A stretch of DNA of 64,000 nt. Source: Pelecanus crispus. Its lineage: Eukaryota; Chordata; Aves; Pelecaniformes; Pelecanidae. This document shows, in pieces, positions 34,560 through 44,715 of the stretch (position 1 is the stretch's first letter; the number at the start of each line of letters is the position of its first letter). Position numbers and translations under genes: made by a program. The DNA is taken from contig NC_134644.1 of NCBI RefSeq assembly GCF_030463565.1, positions 132,553,388 through 132,617,387 on the forward strand, written 5' to 3'. The notes under the pieces were generated by a model that worked only from the letters and a program-made list of their open reading frames with translations, was not told the DNA's origin and searched no databases.

Positions 34560-34977
34560 TGAAAAGGGGGTTTAGAGCGTAACTTATTATAAAAGTTTGA
34601 CTATTGCTTAACGCTTATCTAACTATTGTGCAAGATGATTGAAGCGAGGAGTCTTGTAATGTCTCAACACAGGACAGTTCCTGATAAGAACAGAAACTTA
34701 TCTCAAGAACCAGCTGAAACCGACCCTGCCGTTTGGACAAGAGCCAAGGAGCAACTGATTCTGCGCAAGAACAAGGGGTTACTAGTGGTGATGAAGAGGA
34801 GTCATCAGCCTTCATCCCCACGACCCCCGCGACCACCAGCCGGAGGCACTGCGCAAGCGCAGTTGGGCGGAGTTTATGGAAACGACTTCTTGGGGCTCAT
34901 TTTAATACGAAGCGGGGACAGGTCATGCATATGTATAGGCGGATTGGGAAACCTTATGTATATGTAACACTCTGTTG

Positions 34978-34984
34978 TATAAAT
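34978..34984 (+). promoter_or_regulatory. LTR TATA box
   Basis: TATAAAT in the U3 part of the 3' LTR, about 70 bp before AATAAA. The 5' LTR lacks it. Confidence 0.7.
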
Positions 34985-35052
34985 CCAAGACAAGCTGCCA
35001 CGCGGGCGCGCACGATTTTGGCGGGATGACCCCCCCGTGCTGCCCAGCGCTG

Positions 35053-35058
35053 AATAAA
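35053..35058 (+). terminator. LTR polyadenylation signal
   Basis: AATAAA in R of the 3' LTR, followed within 40 nt by a GT-rich stretch ('ggttgtggagtctgg'). Confidence 0.7.
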
Positions 35059-35109
35059 CATACCTACTTTACAACCTTAACAGGTTGTGGAGTCTGGTTC
35101 CGCACATCA

Positions 35110-36960
35110 GTTGCTTCTCTGGCAGAAAGGCAGCTTGAAAGGATACACTGATCACTTTCCTTAATACTGATTTCACAATTTAGCATTTCATATAGTAATG
35201 ATTAATGGTAAGAAGCTATGCAGTAATACAAGGTTGGTGTTGGAAAAAGAGTAGATTTGTGTCTGCAACAAGCAATGAGTGTAAGACTAACTACAAGGTG
35301 TGCTTGTAATGTGTCCCCTTTTAAAAAATGCTGGGCAAAGTAGTTAACAGCTGTGCTGCTTGGTGCTATCAGTAATAGTTTATGTGTGTTCAGTAAACCA
35401 GGAATTTTAAACTACTGGTGGAGGAAACCCGGAAGAAAGAAAACCTGCAACTTTCTGAACTGGTTTCTTACTTAATGGAAAGAAAGTAAAATGCTAGGCT
35501 TTTCATCCCACTGAAGTTTGCGAAGACCTTACAGAGGCATAGAAAAATGATGGACTTATTACGTGCTGCTAACATTTCTATGCCTGCAGTAAATATTAAC
35601 AGTAATGTAAACTGTGAAGAGGTCAGTGAACAGAGGGCTCTTTATTTCACTGATACTCTATGTACCATCTGTGCCAGGTTTGAGAATAAGCAGTTTTTAT
35701 TACTGAGTACAGTCACATAACCTGTAGACAGTATGCTGGAATCCTTTTTCTCTGTAATAATCTTATTCTGTAATTACCGATACAATTTTTTGAAGGTCTC
35801 AGTCTGGCACCTCCCGTGCTGTTTTCCCAAGATCCCTAGATCGGGTTCCTCTTTTTTATCCAGGGTGCTGTTGATTTCAGCTCAGCTCCAGAACACCACA
35901 GAGATCTTTGCAAAGTGCTCCTGGCAGATGGCATAAAGAGAGTTTAGGCAAGGTTTTCTTTATGGTTTCAACCTGTAAGATGGGTTTCCAGAGATGATGA
36001 TGGAGGCACAAAATGTAAATAAACTTGGGAAAAAAAAAGTTGTCTCAGTTCATTCCTAGCAAAAGGACGTTTATCCCTTTGCACGAGGAGTGAGGTAAAA
36101 ATTTAATGGAGATGTTGCTTTGGAAAATGTAAAATTATTCTTTTGTACACTTTACCTAATTGTGGGCGAAATAATTTGACACATTTGAAAAAAAAGCAGT
36201 TTTGCCTGAATCAAACGAAGTTTTTAAACAAACATACTTGTGTTTTTGGCAGGAAAATTACATCCATCTCTAATACTGAAGTGTTCCTTAACTGAGTGAA
36301 AAACGATGTTCCAACCTGAATGCCAATCGATGTTATGTACATCCCTATGGGAGCTGTGTCAGCTGCCATCTTAGGAGTGTTGGGAATGCAGATTTGTGAA
36401 TCCTGCTGATTATGTTAATTTGTCGTGAATGAGTGACTTTACACAGTTTGATTTGGTAGCAGTTTAGAATTCACTTGTGGCAAATTGCAGGATTTGATTG
36501 TGAAATTTCATAGCACTCAATGATCAGTGATTAACAAAGTGATTAGACAAAATCGATCAGAACAGTGACTTAGTTAAAGATTGGAAGATGGCAAGGTTCA
36601 CTCTATTATTACACGGAAGAGGTGCATAAAGGAAAATTAAATCATGCTGAATTAGAATGATTCACAGAGAGATCGTGGATGCAGGGGATAAGGAGAACCC
36701 TCCCATTAAGTCATGAAGTTCCGAATAGACCCCCTTGCTTTCTAAATGCCTTTCAGAGAGGAGTCTAGGTGTGGCTGGGTCCGATCTTAGTCTCAGACTT
36801 GGTCAATGGTTCATGTGAATAAGGATAGTATATATGTGTATATCTAGCAGCAGTATAAGACTCACTTTGTAATTAAATCATACATCTACAGACTACTTAA
36901 ATTGATTTACACATGCATACACAAAGACATGAATATGTATATATTTATATACATATATAT
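35110..36960. other. Intergenic DNA; no gene seen
   Basis: No domain-bearing frame, RNA gene or mobile element is recognised. The end (36905-36964) is a TA-rich stretch with internal symmetry. Confidence 0.6.
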
Positions 36961-37065
36961 AAATCATATAATTGTTTAGTTTGGAAAAAATCTTTAAGAT
37001 CATCCAGTCCAACCATTAACCTAACATTACCAAGTCCACCACTAAACCAATTAAGGGTCGAGTAG
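36961..37065 (-). mobile_element. CR1 LINE 3' tail fragment
   Basis: On the minus strand this reads as CR1 3' UTR (plus strand 'tttggaaaaaatcttt', 'aagatcatccagtccaacc', 'attaacctaacattacc', 'accactaaacca'). About 100 bp are recognisable and the octamer is eroded into TA-rich sequence. Confidence 0.85.
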
Positions 37066-37122
37066 CAATTTTGTGTTTCCTGGCTTGGTGGCTGGATTAT
37101 TTTTAACGAAAGTAAAAACTAC

Positions 37123-37163
37123 GAATCATTAAGATTGGAAAGGATCTCTAAGATCATCAGGTA
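37123..37163 (-). mobile_element. Very short CR1 3' tail remnant
   Basis: 'aatcattaagattggaaagg' followed by 'atctctaagatcatcagg' resembles the last 40 bp of a CR1 on the minus strand. It is too short to classify. Confidence 0.5.
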
Positions 37164-37835
37164 TAAAGGTATACCTGTTAAAAATTCCCCTTGAGTTCAG
37201 TGAAATACTCATGTCAAATGTCTTGGCATTTCTCAGCCAGTGAGGGTTGAGCCTCAAGGAGTGAAGGGTTTCAGCCCAGGCTCCACCATCAGTCTGTGCA
37301 CGACAGGGTGACAAGGCGATATTGCAGTCTGTTCACTGCGACATTCATGGGACAAGTGGTGGTGACTTTGGCAGAAGAGTCATACGTCGAATTCGGGAAG
37401 TCAACAAATGAAGAGACCACTTGCTGGTAGGGAAAAGTCATTAACAGAGATGTCCTGAGCCCTGGGCGGGGATCCCCAGAGAGCACCCACTGTGTGGAAG
37501 GCTGTGTAGGTACCGGTAACCCCTGGCCATTGCCAGGGGAGTCAGTGCTGGAGAGAAGGAGAGTGCCATGGCCATACAGAAAGCCCTGGGTTATGCTATG
37601 GCTATGTGGGAAGCATGCCTGAGCACAGGGAGTTTGGTGTCTCTGACTTGCAGAGTCTGTAGCAAGAATGTATAACCTAGCAAGCTTCCATCCTTGTCCA
37701 GGCGGGCAGTTTTCTGTCAACAGTACTTTAAAGTGTAGTATATCACCATAGCTGCTTTGCCAGCGTCAGTGCTGACTCGTGGAAAAATAGGCGATGCCTG
37801 CATCTTCCATAGCTCCAGCCATGCGAGCAGGTTAA
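37164..37835. other. Intergenic DNA; no gene seen
   Basis: A minus-strand open frame of 143 codons (37720-37289) has no recognisable domain. No other feature is seen. Confidence 0.5.
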
Positions 37836-37840
37836 CAGGG
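37836..37840. repeat. Target site duplication, left copy (CAGGG)
   Basis: CAGGG directly precedes the LTR and recurs directly after it at 38413-38417. Confidence 0.8.
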
Positions 37841-38412
37841 TGTCGTGGTTTAGCCCCAGCCAGCAACTAAGCACCACGCAGCCGGTCGCTCACTCCCCCT
37901 ACCCCGATGGGATGGGGGAGAGAATCGGAGGAGTAAGAGTGAGAAACACTCCTGGGTTGAGACAAGAACAGTTTAATAATTTTGAAATAAAGTAAAATAG
38001 TAATGATAATAATAACAATATAATAATGATAATAATAATAATAATATACAAAGCAAGTGATGCACAATGCAATTGCTCACCACCCACCGACCAATACCCA
38101 GACAGTTCCCGAGCAGCGATCGCTGCTCCCTGGCCAACGCCCCCCAGTTTATATACTGAGCATGACGTCATATGGTATGGAATAGCCCTTTGGTCAGTTG
38201 GGATCAACTATTCTGGCTGTGCCCCCTCCCAGCTTCTTGTGTACCTGGCAGAGCATGGGAAGCTGAAAAGTCCTTGACTAGCATAAACAGTACTTAGCAA
38301 CAATTAAAAACATCAGGGTGTTATCAACATTCTTCTCCTACTAAATCCAAAACACAGCACTATGCCTGCTACTAGGAAGAAAATTAACTCTATCCCAGCC
38401 AAAACCAGGACA
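37841..38412 (-). mobile_element. Solo LTR of avian ERVL-type element
   Basis: The 572-bp unit starts TGTCGTGGTTTAG and ends AAACCAGGACA, so its ends are inverted repeats TGTC/GACA. The CAGGG duplication flanks it. On the minus strand it reads in transcriptional order: AGTATATAAACTG TATA box (about 38160-38148), then an ATT-rich microsatellite, then a poly(A) region. No internal retroviral sequence is present, so this is a recombination product of a full provirus. The sequence resembles the widespread avian ERVL LTRs as I remember them. Confidence 0.9.
37985..38049. repeat. ATA/ATT-rich microsatellite inside the solo LTR
   Basis: Imperfect repeats of ATA and ATG trinucleotides ('aataataataataatata' at the right end). 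This kind of tract is a normal component of the LTR family. Confidence 0.8.
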
Positions 38413-38417
38413 CAGGG
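38413..38417. repeat. Target site duplication, right copy (CAGGG)
   Basis: Exact copy of the five bases at 37836-37840. Confidence 0.8.
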
Positions 38418-40291
38418 TCAGTCGGCAGCAACAGAAGTGCTGTGTTGCTGGTTGTTTCTCTGTGACTCCTGTCTAATCCCAATGGTTTATGAAGCCACTC
38501 ACAGACAGCCTCCCTGAGTGTTCGGTTCTTGTGTCTGCAGCTGCAGTGTGTCTGTGGAAAAGATGGGGAGTCCCTCAGGGTCACAGCTGAGTTTGATCTG
38601 CAGCACGTGAAAAAGATCTGCTGTGTCTGTGCTTCTGAGAGGCCAAGAAAGAGCAGATGGGATGGGACCACGGTACTGGAGGGGAACCTGCTGTGCAAGT
38701 GCCAGTACCAATTGCAGCCACTTCACTTGCCTGTCAGAGCTGGGAAGGTAGCCCATGAGGGAGGCCCATGGTTACTATTGAGTGTAAAGTCTTTTGTAGT
38801 GTGGGGTAACTTTCCCTTGCATCGCACATTTGATTGGTGCAGCGTGTGTATTGGGAGCTATGAATAGTCGTCGGGTTTTTATAATTGGGTTCTTCTTCCT
38901 TCTTTCCCTCTCCTTGCTTTTCTCCTTATGTTTCCTGTTCTTGCCTGGTAATTTTGCTTGTAACACCACCTCACCCAATCTTAGTTGCAGTAGCAGTCCC
39001 AGTTAGAGCTAGCTCTTATATCCTGGCTGGCTCTGCAGGGCTGAATGCCTCGAGAGGGTTGTGCAGAGATGTACTGAAGCTGAGGATATTTTTAAAGGGC
39101 TTTATTTAAATAAGCATGTAAAATAAGAGCAGAATACTACAAGATGTGTGAAGCACAAAGGTGGATTAAACAGGGCAAAGAAGATGGATGAATGTCTCTG
39201 TTTTAGAGTGTATCCAAAATAGGGGTGGGCTAAGGCTTCTACCATGCTTTTTACTACCCATGCTTCCTCAACCAGAGCATGAAGTGAGTGTTCAGAGGTA
39301 TGCATGGGAGAGGCACGTAAAGCTCCAGCTGTAGGGGCTGTATGTGTAGTGGAGAAGACAACAGTGAAGTAGTAAGGTATGTACAGAAGGACTCCATGGC
39401 TGCTGCAGGACCTTGATTAGATAACTTCTGATATCTGTTCACCTTCCCAGACCAACTTTATCTTTATTTGTAAGAAACAAAAATTATGTACTTGCCACAT
39501 GACTTCCCATGGCTGCCATAGAACAACCCACTGCTACTTCTCTGTTTCTTCTCAGCACTACTGCAGTGCCTTCCCTGCCCTCACACTGCTGTGGATTCAC
39601 CATCTGAAGTAATATGCATTCTTGGGGCAATTTTGGAACTCATGAGAGGGACAGGCGGTGTGAAATCTTGCTCAATTTTATCTGCCATGGTCTCCTGTGG
39701 AACAGACAGGCTACACCTTTACCTCTGTCTGCGCACTGGATCTCAGTTTTACATAGTTGGCAACAAAATGTCAACTAGTAGGACCCATGCCAAAGCATAT
39801 GTGGTACAGGTTAAATGGGACATTTGTGAAAACCATCAGACCAGCTGCAGGATGGGTCTGGATCATGGTGAAGACAACAGGCCTGGACACTGCTGGAGGT
39901 GAGGCATGCTGGTTGTTGTTTTAGATCACTCTGTTGCTTAAATGCAGAAGAGAAGAAGGGAAAACAACTATGTTAGGAAAGGTCCCACAGAGTGAATTTC
40001 TTATCTGGTCTTGATCCTAGATCTGTCTTGAGGTCCTGGAGGAACTGAAGAGTCCCTAGGTACCTGTAGCCCAGCTTTTCTCAAAGGTTTCCTCCCCATA
40101 GCAGTGTGCTCCTTGGCTATGGATGCTTCCTGTTCCTAAGTGCAGAAGAAATGGATCCAAATCCAAATATGGGAAGGGGCCATAATCTACAGTGCATGTG
40201 GGAATTACATCTGTGTTCCTCACCAGGATAGGATCCAGCTCCTGGAGCTTGCAGCAGGTCACGCTGCCAGAACCAGAGCTGTCACAGGCAT
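38418..40291. other. Intergenic DNA between solo LTR and CR1; no gene seen
   Basis: Open frames up to about 110 codons (for example 38529-38867 plus, rich in Cys) carry no motif I recognise. No repeat family is identified. Confidence 0.5.
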
Positions 40292-40292
40292 T

Positions 40293-40317
40293 CATAGAAT
40301 CATAGAATCATAGAATC
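40293..40317 (-). repeat. CR1 3' terminal octamer repeats
   Basis: Three copies of 'catagaatc'/'catagaat' (plus strand), the CR1 tail recognised by the reverse transcriptase during target-primed reverse transcription. Confidence 0.9.
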
Positions 40318-40407
40318 GTCTAGGTTGGAAAAGACCTTTAAGATCATCCAGTCCAACCATTAACCTACACTACCAAGCCCACCTAAACCAATCAAGGGCA
40401 GACTAGA

Positions 40408-43261
40408 CTAAACCATATCCCGAAGTGCCACATCTACCCATTTTTTGAACACTTCCAGGGATGGTGACTCCACCACCTCTCTGGGCAGCCTCTTCCAATG
40501 CTTGACCACCCTTTCCGTAAAGAAATTTTTCCTAATATCCAATCTAAACCTCCCCTGGCGCAGCTTGAGCCCATTTCCTCTCGTCCTACGCTAGCTACTT
40601 GGGAGAAGAGACCAACACCCACCTCACTACTACCTCCTTTCAGGTAGTTGTAGAGAGCGATAAGGTCTCCCCTCAGCCTCCTCTTCTCCAGGCTAAACAA
40701 CCCCAGTTCCCTCAGCCGCTCCTCATAAGACTTGTTCTCCATACCCTTCACCAGCCTTGTTGCCCTTCTCTGAACACGCTCCAGCACCTCAATGTCTTTC
40801 TTGTAGTGAGGGGCCCAAAACTGGACACAGTATTCGAGGTGCTGCCTCACCAGCGCTGAGTACAGGGGGACAATCACCTCCCTGCTCCTGCTGGCCACAG
40901 CATTCCTGATACAAGCCAGGATGCTGTTGGCCTTCTTGGCCACCTGGGCACACTGCTGGCTCATGTTCAGCCGGCTATCTACCAACACCCCCAGATCCTT
41001 TTCGGCCAGGCAGCTTTCCAGCCACTCTCCCCCAAGCCTGTAGCGTTGCATGGGGTTGTTGTGACCCAAGTGCAGGACCCGGCACTTAGCCTTGTTGAAC
41101 CTCATACAGTGGGCCACGGCCCATCGATCCAGTCTGTCCAGGTCCCTCTGCAGGGCCATCCTACCCTCCAGCAGATCGACACTCCCACCCAATTTGGTGT
41201 CGTCTGCAAACTTACTGAGGGCACACTCGATCCCCTCATCCAGATCATTGATAAAGATATTGAACAAGGCTGGCCCTAAAACAGAGCCCTGGGGAACACC
41301 GCTCGTGACCGGCTGCCAACTGGACTTAACACCATTTACCACTACTCTCTGGGCTCGGCCACCCAACCAGTTCTTTACCCAGCGAAGAGTATGCCTGTCC
41401 AAGCCGTGAGCTGCCAGCTTCCCGAGGAGGATATTATGCGAGACGGTGTCAAAAGCTTTGCTAAAGTCGAGGTAGATGACATCCACAGCCTTTCCATCAT
41501 CTACCAGGCGGGTCACCAGGTCATAGAAGGAGATCAGGTTGGTCAAGCAGGACCTGCCTTTTGTGAACCCATGCTGGCTGGGCCTGATCCCCTGGTTGAC
41601 CTGTACTTGCCTGTGGAGTTCGCTCAATATGAACCTCTCCATAATCTTTCCCGGCACCGAGGTCAGGCTGACAGGCCTGTAGTTCCCCGGGTCCTCCTTC
41701 CGGCCCTTCTTGTAGATGGGCGTCACATTGGCAAGCCTCCAGTCATCAGGGACCTCCCCTGTTAACCAGGACTGCTGATAGATGATGGAGAGTGGCTTGG
41801 CGAGCTCCTCTGCCAGCTCCCTCAGTACTCTCAGGTGGATCCCATCCGGCCCCATAGACTTGTGAGCGTCCAGGTGGCGTAGCAGGTCATTAACTGCTTC
41901 CTCCTGGACTATGGGGGCTCCATTCTGGTCCCCATCCCTATCCTCTAGCTCAGGGGCCTGAGTACACTGGGGATGACCGGTCTGGCTGTTGAACACAGAG
42001 GCAAAGAAGGCGTTAAGTACCTCAGGCTTTTCCTTGTCCTCGGTGACAATGTTTCCCCCCACATCCAGCAAAGAATGGAGATCCTCCTTGGCTCTCCTTT
42101 TATTGCTGATGTACTTATAAAAGTATTTTTATTGTCTTTTACAGCACTGGCCAGATTGAGTTCTAGCTGGGCTTTTGCTTTTCTAATTTCCTCCCTGCAG
42201 GACCTAACAAGATCCCTGTACACCTCCTGAGTTGCCTGCCCCTTCTTCCAAAGGCGGTAGACTCTCCTTTTTTCCCTGAGTCCCCGCAAAAGCTCCCTAT
42301 TCAGCCAGGCCGGTCGATTTCCCCTCCGGTTGGTCTTACGACACACGGGGACAGCCCGCTCCTGTGCCCTTAAGACTTCCTTCTTGAAGAGGGCCCAGCC
42401 TTCCTGGACCCCTTTGCCCTTCAGGACCGTCTCCCAAGGGACTTTCCCAACCAGGGTCCTGAAGAGGCCAAAGTCTGCCCTCCGGAAGTCCATGGTAATA
42501 GTTTTGGTGCCCCTCCGCTTAGCATCACCCAAAATTGAGAACTTTATCATGTCGTGGTCGCTAAGCCCGAGACGGCCTCCAACCTCGACATTTCCCACAA
42601 GCCCTTCTCTGTTGGTAAACAGCAGATCAAGCGAGGCACCTCCCCTGGTAGGCTCGCTTACCAGCTGCGTCAGAAAGTTATCCTCCACACACTCGAGGAA
42701 CTTCCAAGACTGCTGCCTCTCTGCTGTGTGGTATTTCCAGCAGATGTCCGGCAAGTTGAAGTCCCCCACAAGAACAAGGGCTGGCGATTGTGGGACTTCT
42801 GCCAGCCGTTTATAGAATGCCTCATCTACCTCTACCTCCTGGTTGGGTGGTCTATAGCAGACTCCCAACAGGACATCCGCCTTTCCAGCCTTCCCCCTCA
42901 TCCTTACCCATAAGCATTCCACCTTGTCATCACCACTGTCAAGCTCTATGCAGTCGAAACACTCCCTAACATACAGAGCCACCCCACCGCCTTTCCTTCC
43001 CTGCCTATCCCTTCTGAAGAGCTTATAGCCCTCCAGTGCAGCACTCCAGCCATGAGAGTCGTCCCACCACGTTTCCGTGATGGCGACTATGTCATAGCCA
43101 TCCTGCTGCACAAGGGCCTCCAGCTCCTCCTGTTTGTTGCCCATGCTACGTGCATTGGTGTAGATGCACTTAAGGTGGGCTATCGATTTCGCCCCCAATG
43201 TTGTCGTGCTGCCCCTGGGCCCCTCATTAGCGGGCCCGTGTATATCCCCTTCCCCCTTCAA
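40408..43261 (-). pseudogene. CR1 ORF2 (endonuclease-reverse transcriptase), two frameshifts
   Basis: The first part (43261-about 42130) is an APE-type endonuclease: TNARSMGNKQEEL, ITETWW, VGDFNLPDICW and SDHDMIKFS. The frame slips at a T/A run (42122-42131), where one base appears lost, and the RT continues to about 40590 with [27 protein letters not shown] and the catalytic [10 protein letters not shown] second apparent 1-bp loss near 40588-40592 (compare 'agcgatagg' in the copy at 7480-7836) shifts the C-terminal end, whose original stop would be at 40410-40408. The frame opens at a non-ATG codon 3 nt after the ORF1 stop region; the first ATG at 43144 lies within the endonuclease, so initiation is unclear. 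Confidence 0.93.
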
Positions 43262-43263
43262 AC

Positions 43264-44355
43264 CTAGTTTAAAGCCTTCTCAATGAGTCCCGCCAACTCA
43301 TGGGCGAGAATCCTTTTCCCCCTTGGAGACAGCCGATCTCCATCAGCCGCCAGCAGGCCCGGTGCCGTGTAGACCTCCCCATGATCAAAAAACCCAAAAT
43401 TCCACTGACGGCACCAGCCTCTGAGCCACCTGTTAATCAGGTGAGTTTTCCCATTCCTTTCAGCATTCCTTGCTGCCACTGACGGGATTGCAGAAAACAC
43501 TACCTGCGCTCCCGATCCTGCGACCAATCGCCCCAGTGCCCTGAAGTCCCTCTTCATTGCCTTAGGACTTCTCTCTGCAATCTCGTCACTGCCCACCTGT
43601 ATAACCAGCAACGGGTAATAATCGGAGGGCCTCACGAGGTCAGGCAGTTTCCTCGTAATGTCCCTAACCCGGGCCCCAGGGAGGCAGCAGACTTCCCTGT
43701 GGGATGGGTCCGGGCGGCAGATCGGGCCCTCAGTTCCCCGCAGGAGGGAATAGCCCACCACAATTACCCTCCTTTTTTTCTTAGCAGGGGCAGTCGTAAT
43801 CCGTGGGGGTGACTGACTGGCCCTCGGCAGCCCCCTGGCTGGACCTTCGCCTTCACCTCCCTCCCAGCTTGCCTGGCCCTCAACTTCCAGAGCCCCGTAT
43901 CTGTTGTGTAGGGGCAGCTGGGGAGGTGAGGGAGGCCGGGAGGGGATTCGCCTGCCTCCCCGGGCAGGGACCTGTTTCCATTCCCCCCCGTCTCTTGGAT
44001 CCCCTCCTTCTGCTTGCCGGCAAGAGGGCAGGGGATCCTCCGCTCCTTGTGGGGCCTCCGCCTGCTGCCCTGGCCCCAGGGACGGCAGGGTGCGGCTCCA
44101 CCAGTCTATCTCCTGCTCGCACTCCCTGATGCTCCTCAGCCTTTCCACCTCCTCCTTCAGCTCTGCCACCAGGCTGAGCAGATCATCCACCTGCTCACAC
44201 TGAAGACATTTGCCGTCCCCGCTGCCGTCTGGCACAAGCGACAGGCCCAGGCACTCCCTGCAGCCGGCGACCTGGACGGCCGCGTGTTTGTGCGGGAGCT
44301 CCGTCTGGGTCGCCGCATTCCTTTTGGCGGCGGCTTTCGGGCGGGTGGTGACCAT
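43264..44355 (-). CDS. CR1 ORF1 protein, open reading frame of 363 codons
   Basis: The ATG at 44355 opens an uninterrupted frame to TAG at 43266-43264. The N-terminal part has a Cys-rich CRECLGLSL ... GKCLQCEQVDD region followed by a leucine-rich coiled-coil-like stretch, then a Pro/Gly-rich linker. The C-terminal half (about 43770-43270) has the layout of the SGNH/GDSL esterase-like domain known in CR1 ORF1: VIVVGYSLLRGTEG, then VIQVGSDEI and, at the end, DRLSPRGKRIL. The catalytic Ser position is present but the usual Asp before it is Tyr, and the His expected before Leu-Ser appears as Arg. Known role of the family is RNA binding and assisting retrotransposition. Confidence 0.88.
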   Translation of the reverse strand: MVTTRPKAAAKRNAATQTELPHKHAAVQVAGCRECLGLSLVPDGSGDGKCLQCEQVDDLLSLVAELKEEVERLRSIRECEQEIDWWSRTLPSLGPGQQAEAPQGAEDPLPSCRQAEGGDPRDGGEWKQVPARGGRRIPSRPPSPPQLPLHNRYGALEVEGQASWEGGEGEGPARGLPRASQSPPRITTAPAKKKRRVIVVGYSLLRGTEGPICRPDPSHREVCCLPGARVRDITRKLPDLVRPSDYYPLLVIQVGSDEIAERSPKAMKRDFRALGRLVAGSGAQVVFSAIPSVAARNAERNGKTHLINRWLRGWCRQWNFGFFDHGEVYTAPGLLAADGDRLSPRGKRILAHELAGLIEKALN

Positions 44356-44715
44356 CGCTGCCAGGTGTTCTCCTGGGAGGACGGTGACCACTGCCTGGGT
44401 TCCCCTTTGGAACTTGGAGGGGGGGGACACTCGGCCTTCCCCGCGCGAACTGACCCGCCACGCCCTATTTGCCCGTCCTGGTCGCTCGCGCTCCCTGGGG
44501 GCTGCTCTTTATAGGTCTGGGGGTTTGGCCGCCGTCACTCCTGGCCCCACCCACGCCGCGTCAGAGCTGCCGCACGTCAGCAGCTCGCCCTTTCCTGCTC
44601 TTTCCCGCTCTGGGAGGGGGGCTGGGCTGCCCGCTCCCGCCCTTCACACTTTTTTTTGCCGCCTCAGCAAGGGTGCCCCGGCACGAGCGTCCGCTCCGGA
44701 GCCCTTCGCCTCGGT
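44356..44715 (-). promoter_or_regulatory. CR1 5' UTR / internal promoter region
   Basis: GC- and CpG-rich sequence upstream of ORF1, as expected for the CR1 5' region that carries an internal promoter. CpG density falls to background near 44715, which I take as the 5' border. Confidence 0.55.

Larger units (their letters stand above)
26979..35109 (+). mobile_element. Gammaretrovirus-like endogenous provirus (ERV), defective
   Basis: Order on the plus strand: 5' LTR remnant, GC-rich leader-position segment, gag, pro, RT, RNase H, integrase, env, polypurine tract, 3' LTR. Class is inferred from a single CCHC knuckle, gag and pro in one frame separated by one stop codon, env overlapping the pol end, and a CX6CC motif in the TM subunit. 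gag and pol carry several stops and frameshifts, so it is not replication-competent. I see no clear target site duplication and no primer binding site; the 5' LTR is anomalous. The provirus lies head-to-head with BPNT2, its 5' end about 1.6 kb upstream of the BPNT2 start codon. Confidence 0.95.
34560..35109 (+). repeat. 3' LTR (complete: U3-R-U5)
   Basis: It starts TGAAAAGG after the polypurine tract. U3 matches the 5' remnant to about 34941. A TATA box (TATAAAT) lies at 34978-34984 and AATAAA at 35053-35058, placing R between about 35010 and 35075. The 3' border is taken at ...CACATCA (35109) or ...CACA (35106). It is intact in layout and could act as a plus-strand promoter or terminator. 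Confidence 0.85.
40292..44715 (-). mobile_element. Near-full-length CR1 LINE
   Basis: Reading the minus strand: GC-rich 5' UTR (about 44715-44356), ORF1 (44355-43264), ORF2 with endonuclease and reverse transcriptase (43261-40408), 3' UTR, and a tail of three octamer-like repeats ('catagaat') at 40293-40316. About 4.4 kb is close to full length for CR1, whereas most avian copies are truncated to a few hundred bases. ORF1 is open; ORF2 is broken by two apparent 1-bp deletions. The 5' border is set where CpG density drops and is uncertain by about 100 bp. Confidence 0.93.

Noticed and set aside
36905-36964. TA-rich palindromic stretch as cruciform or regulatory site
   Set aside because: Simple TA repeats form such symmetry by chance; no flanking signal supports a function.
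37289-37720. Minus-strand open frame of 143 codons
   Set aside because: No motif or coding context; lies between CR1 remnants and the solo LTR in intergenic DNA.
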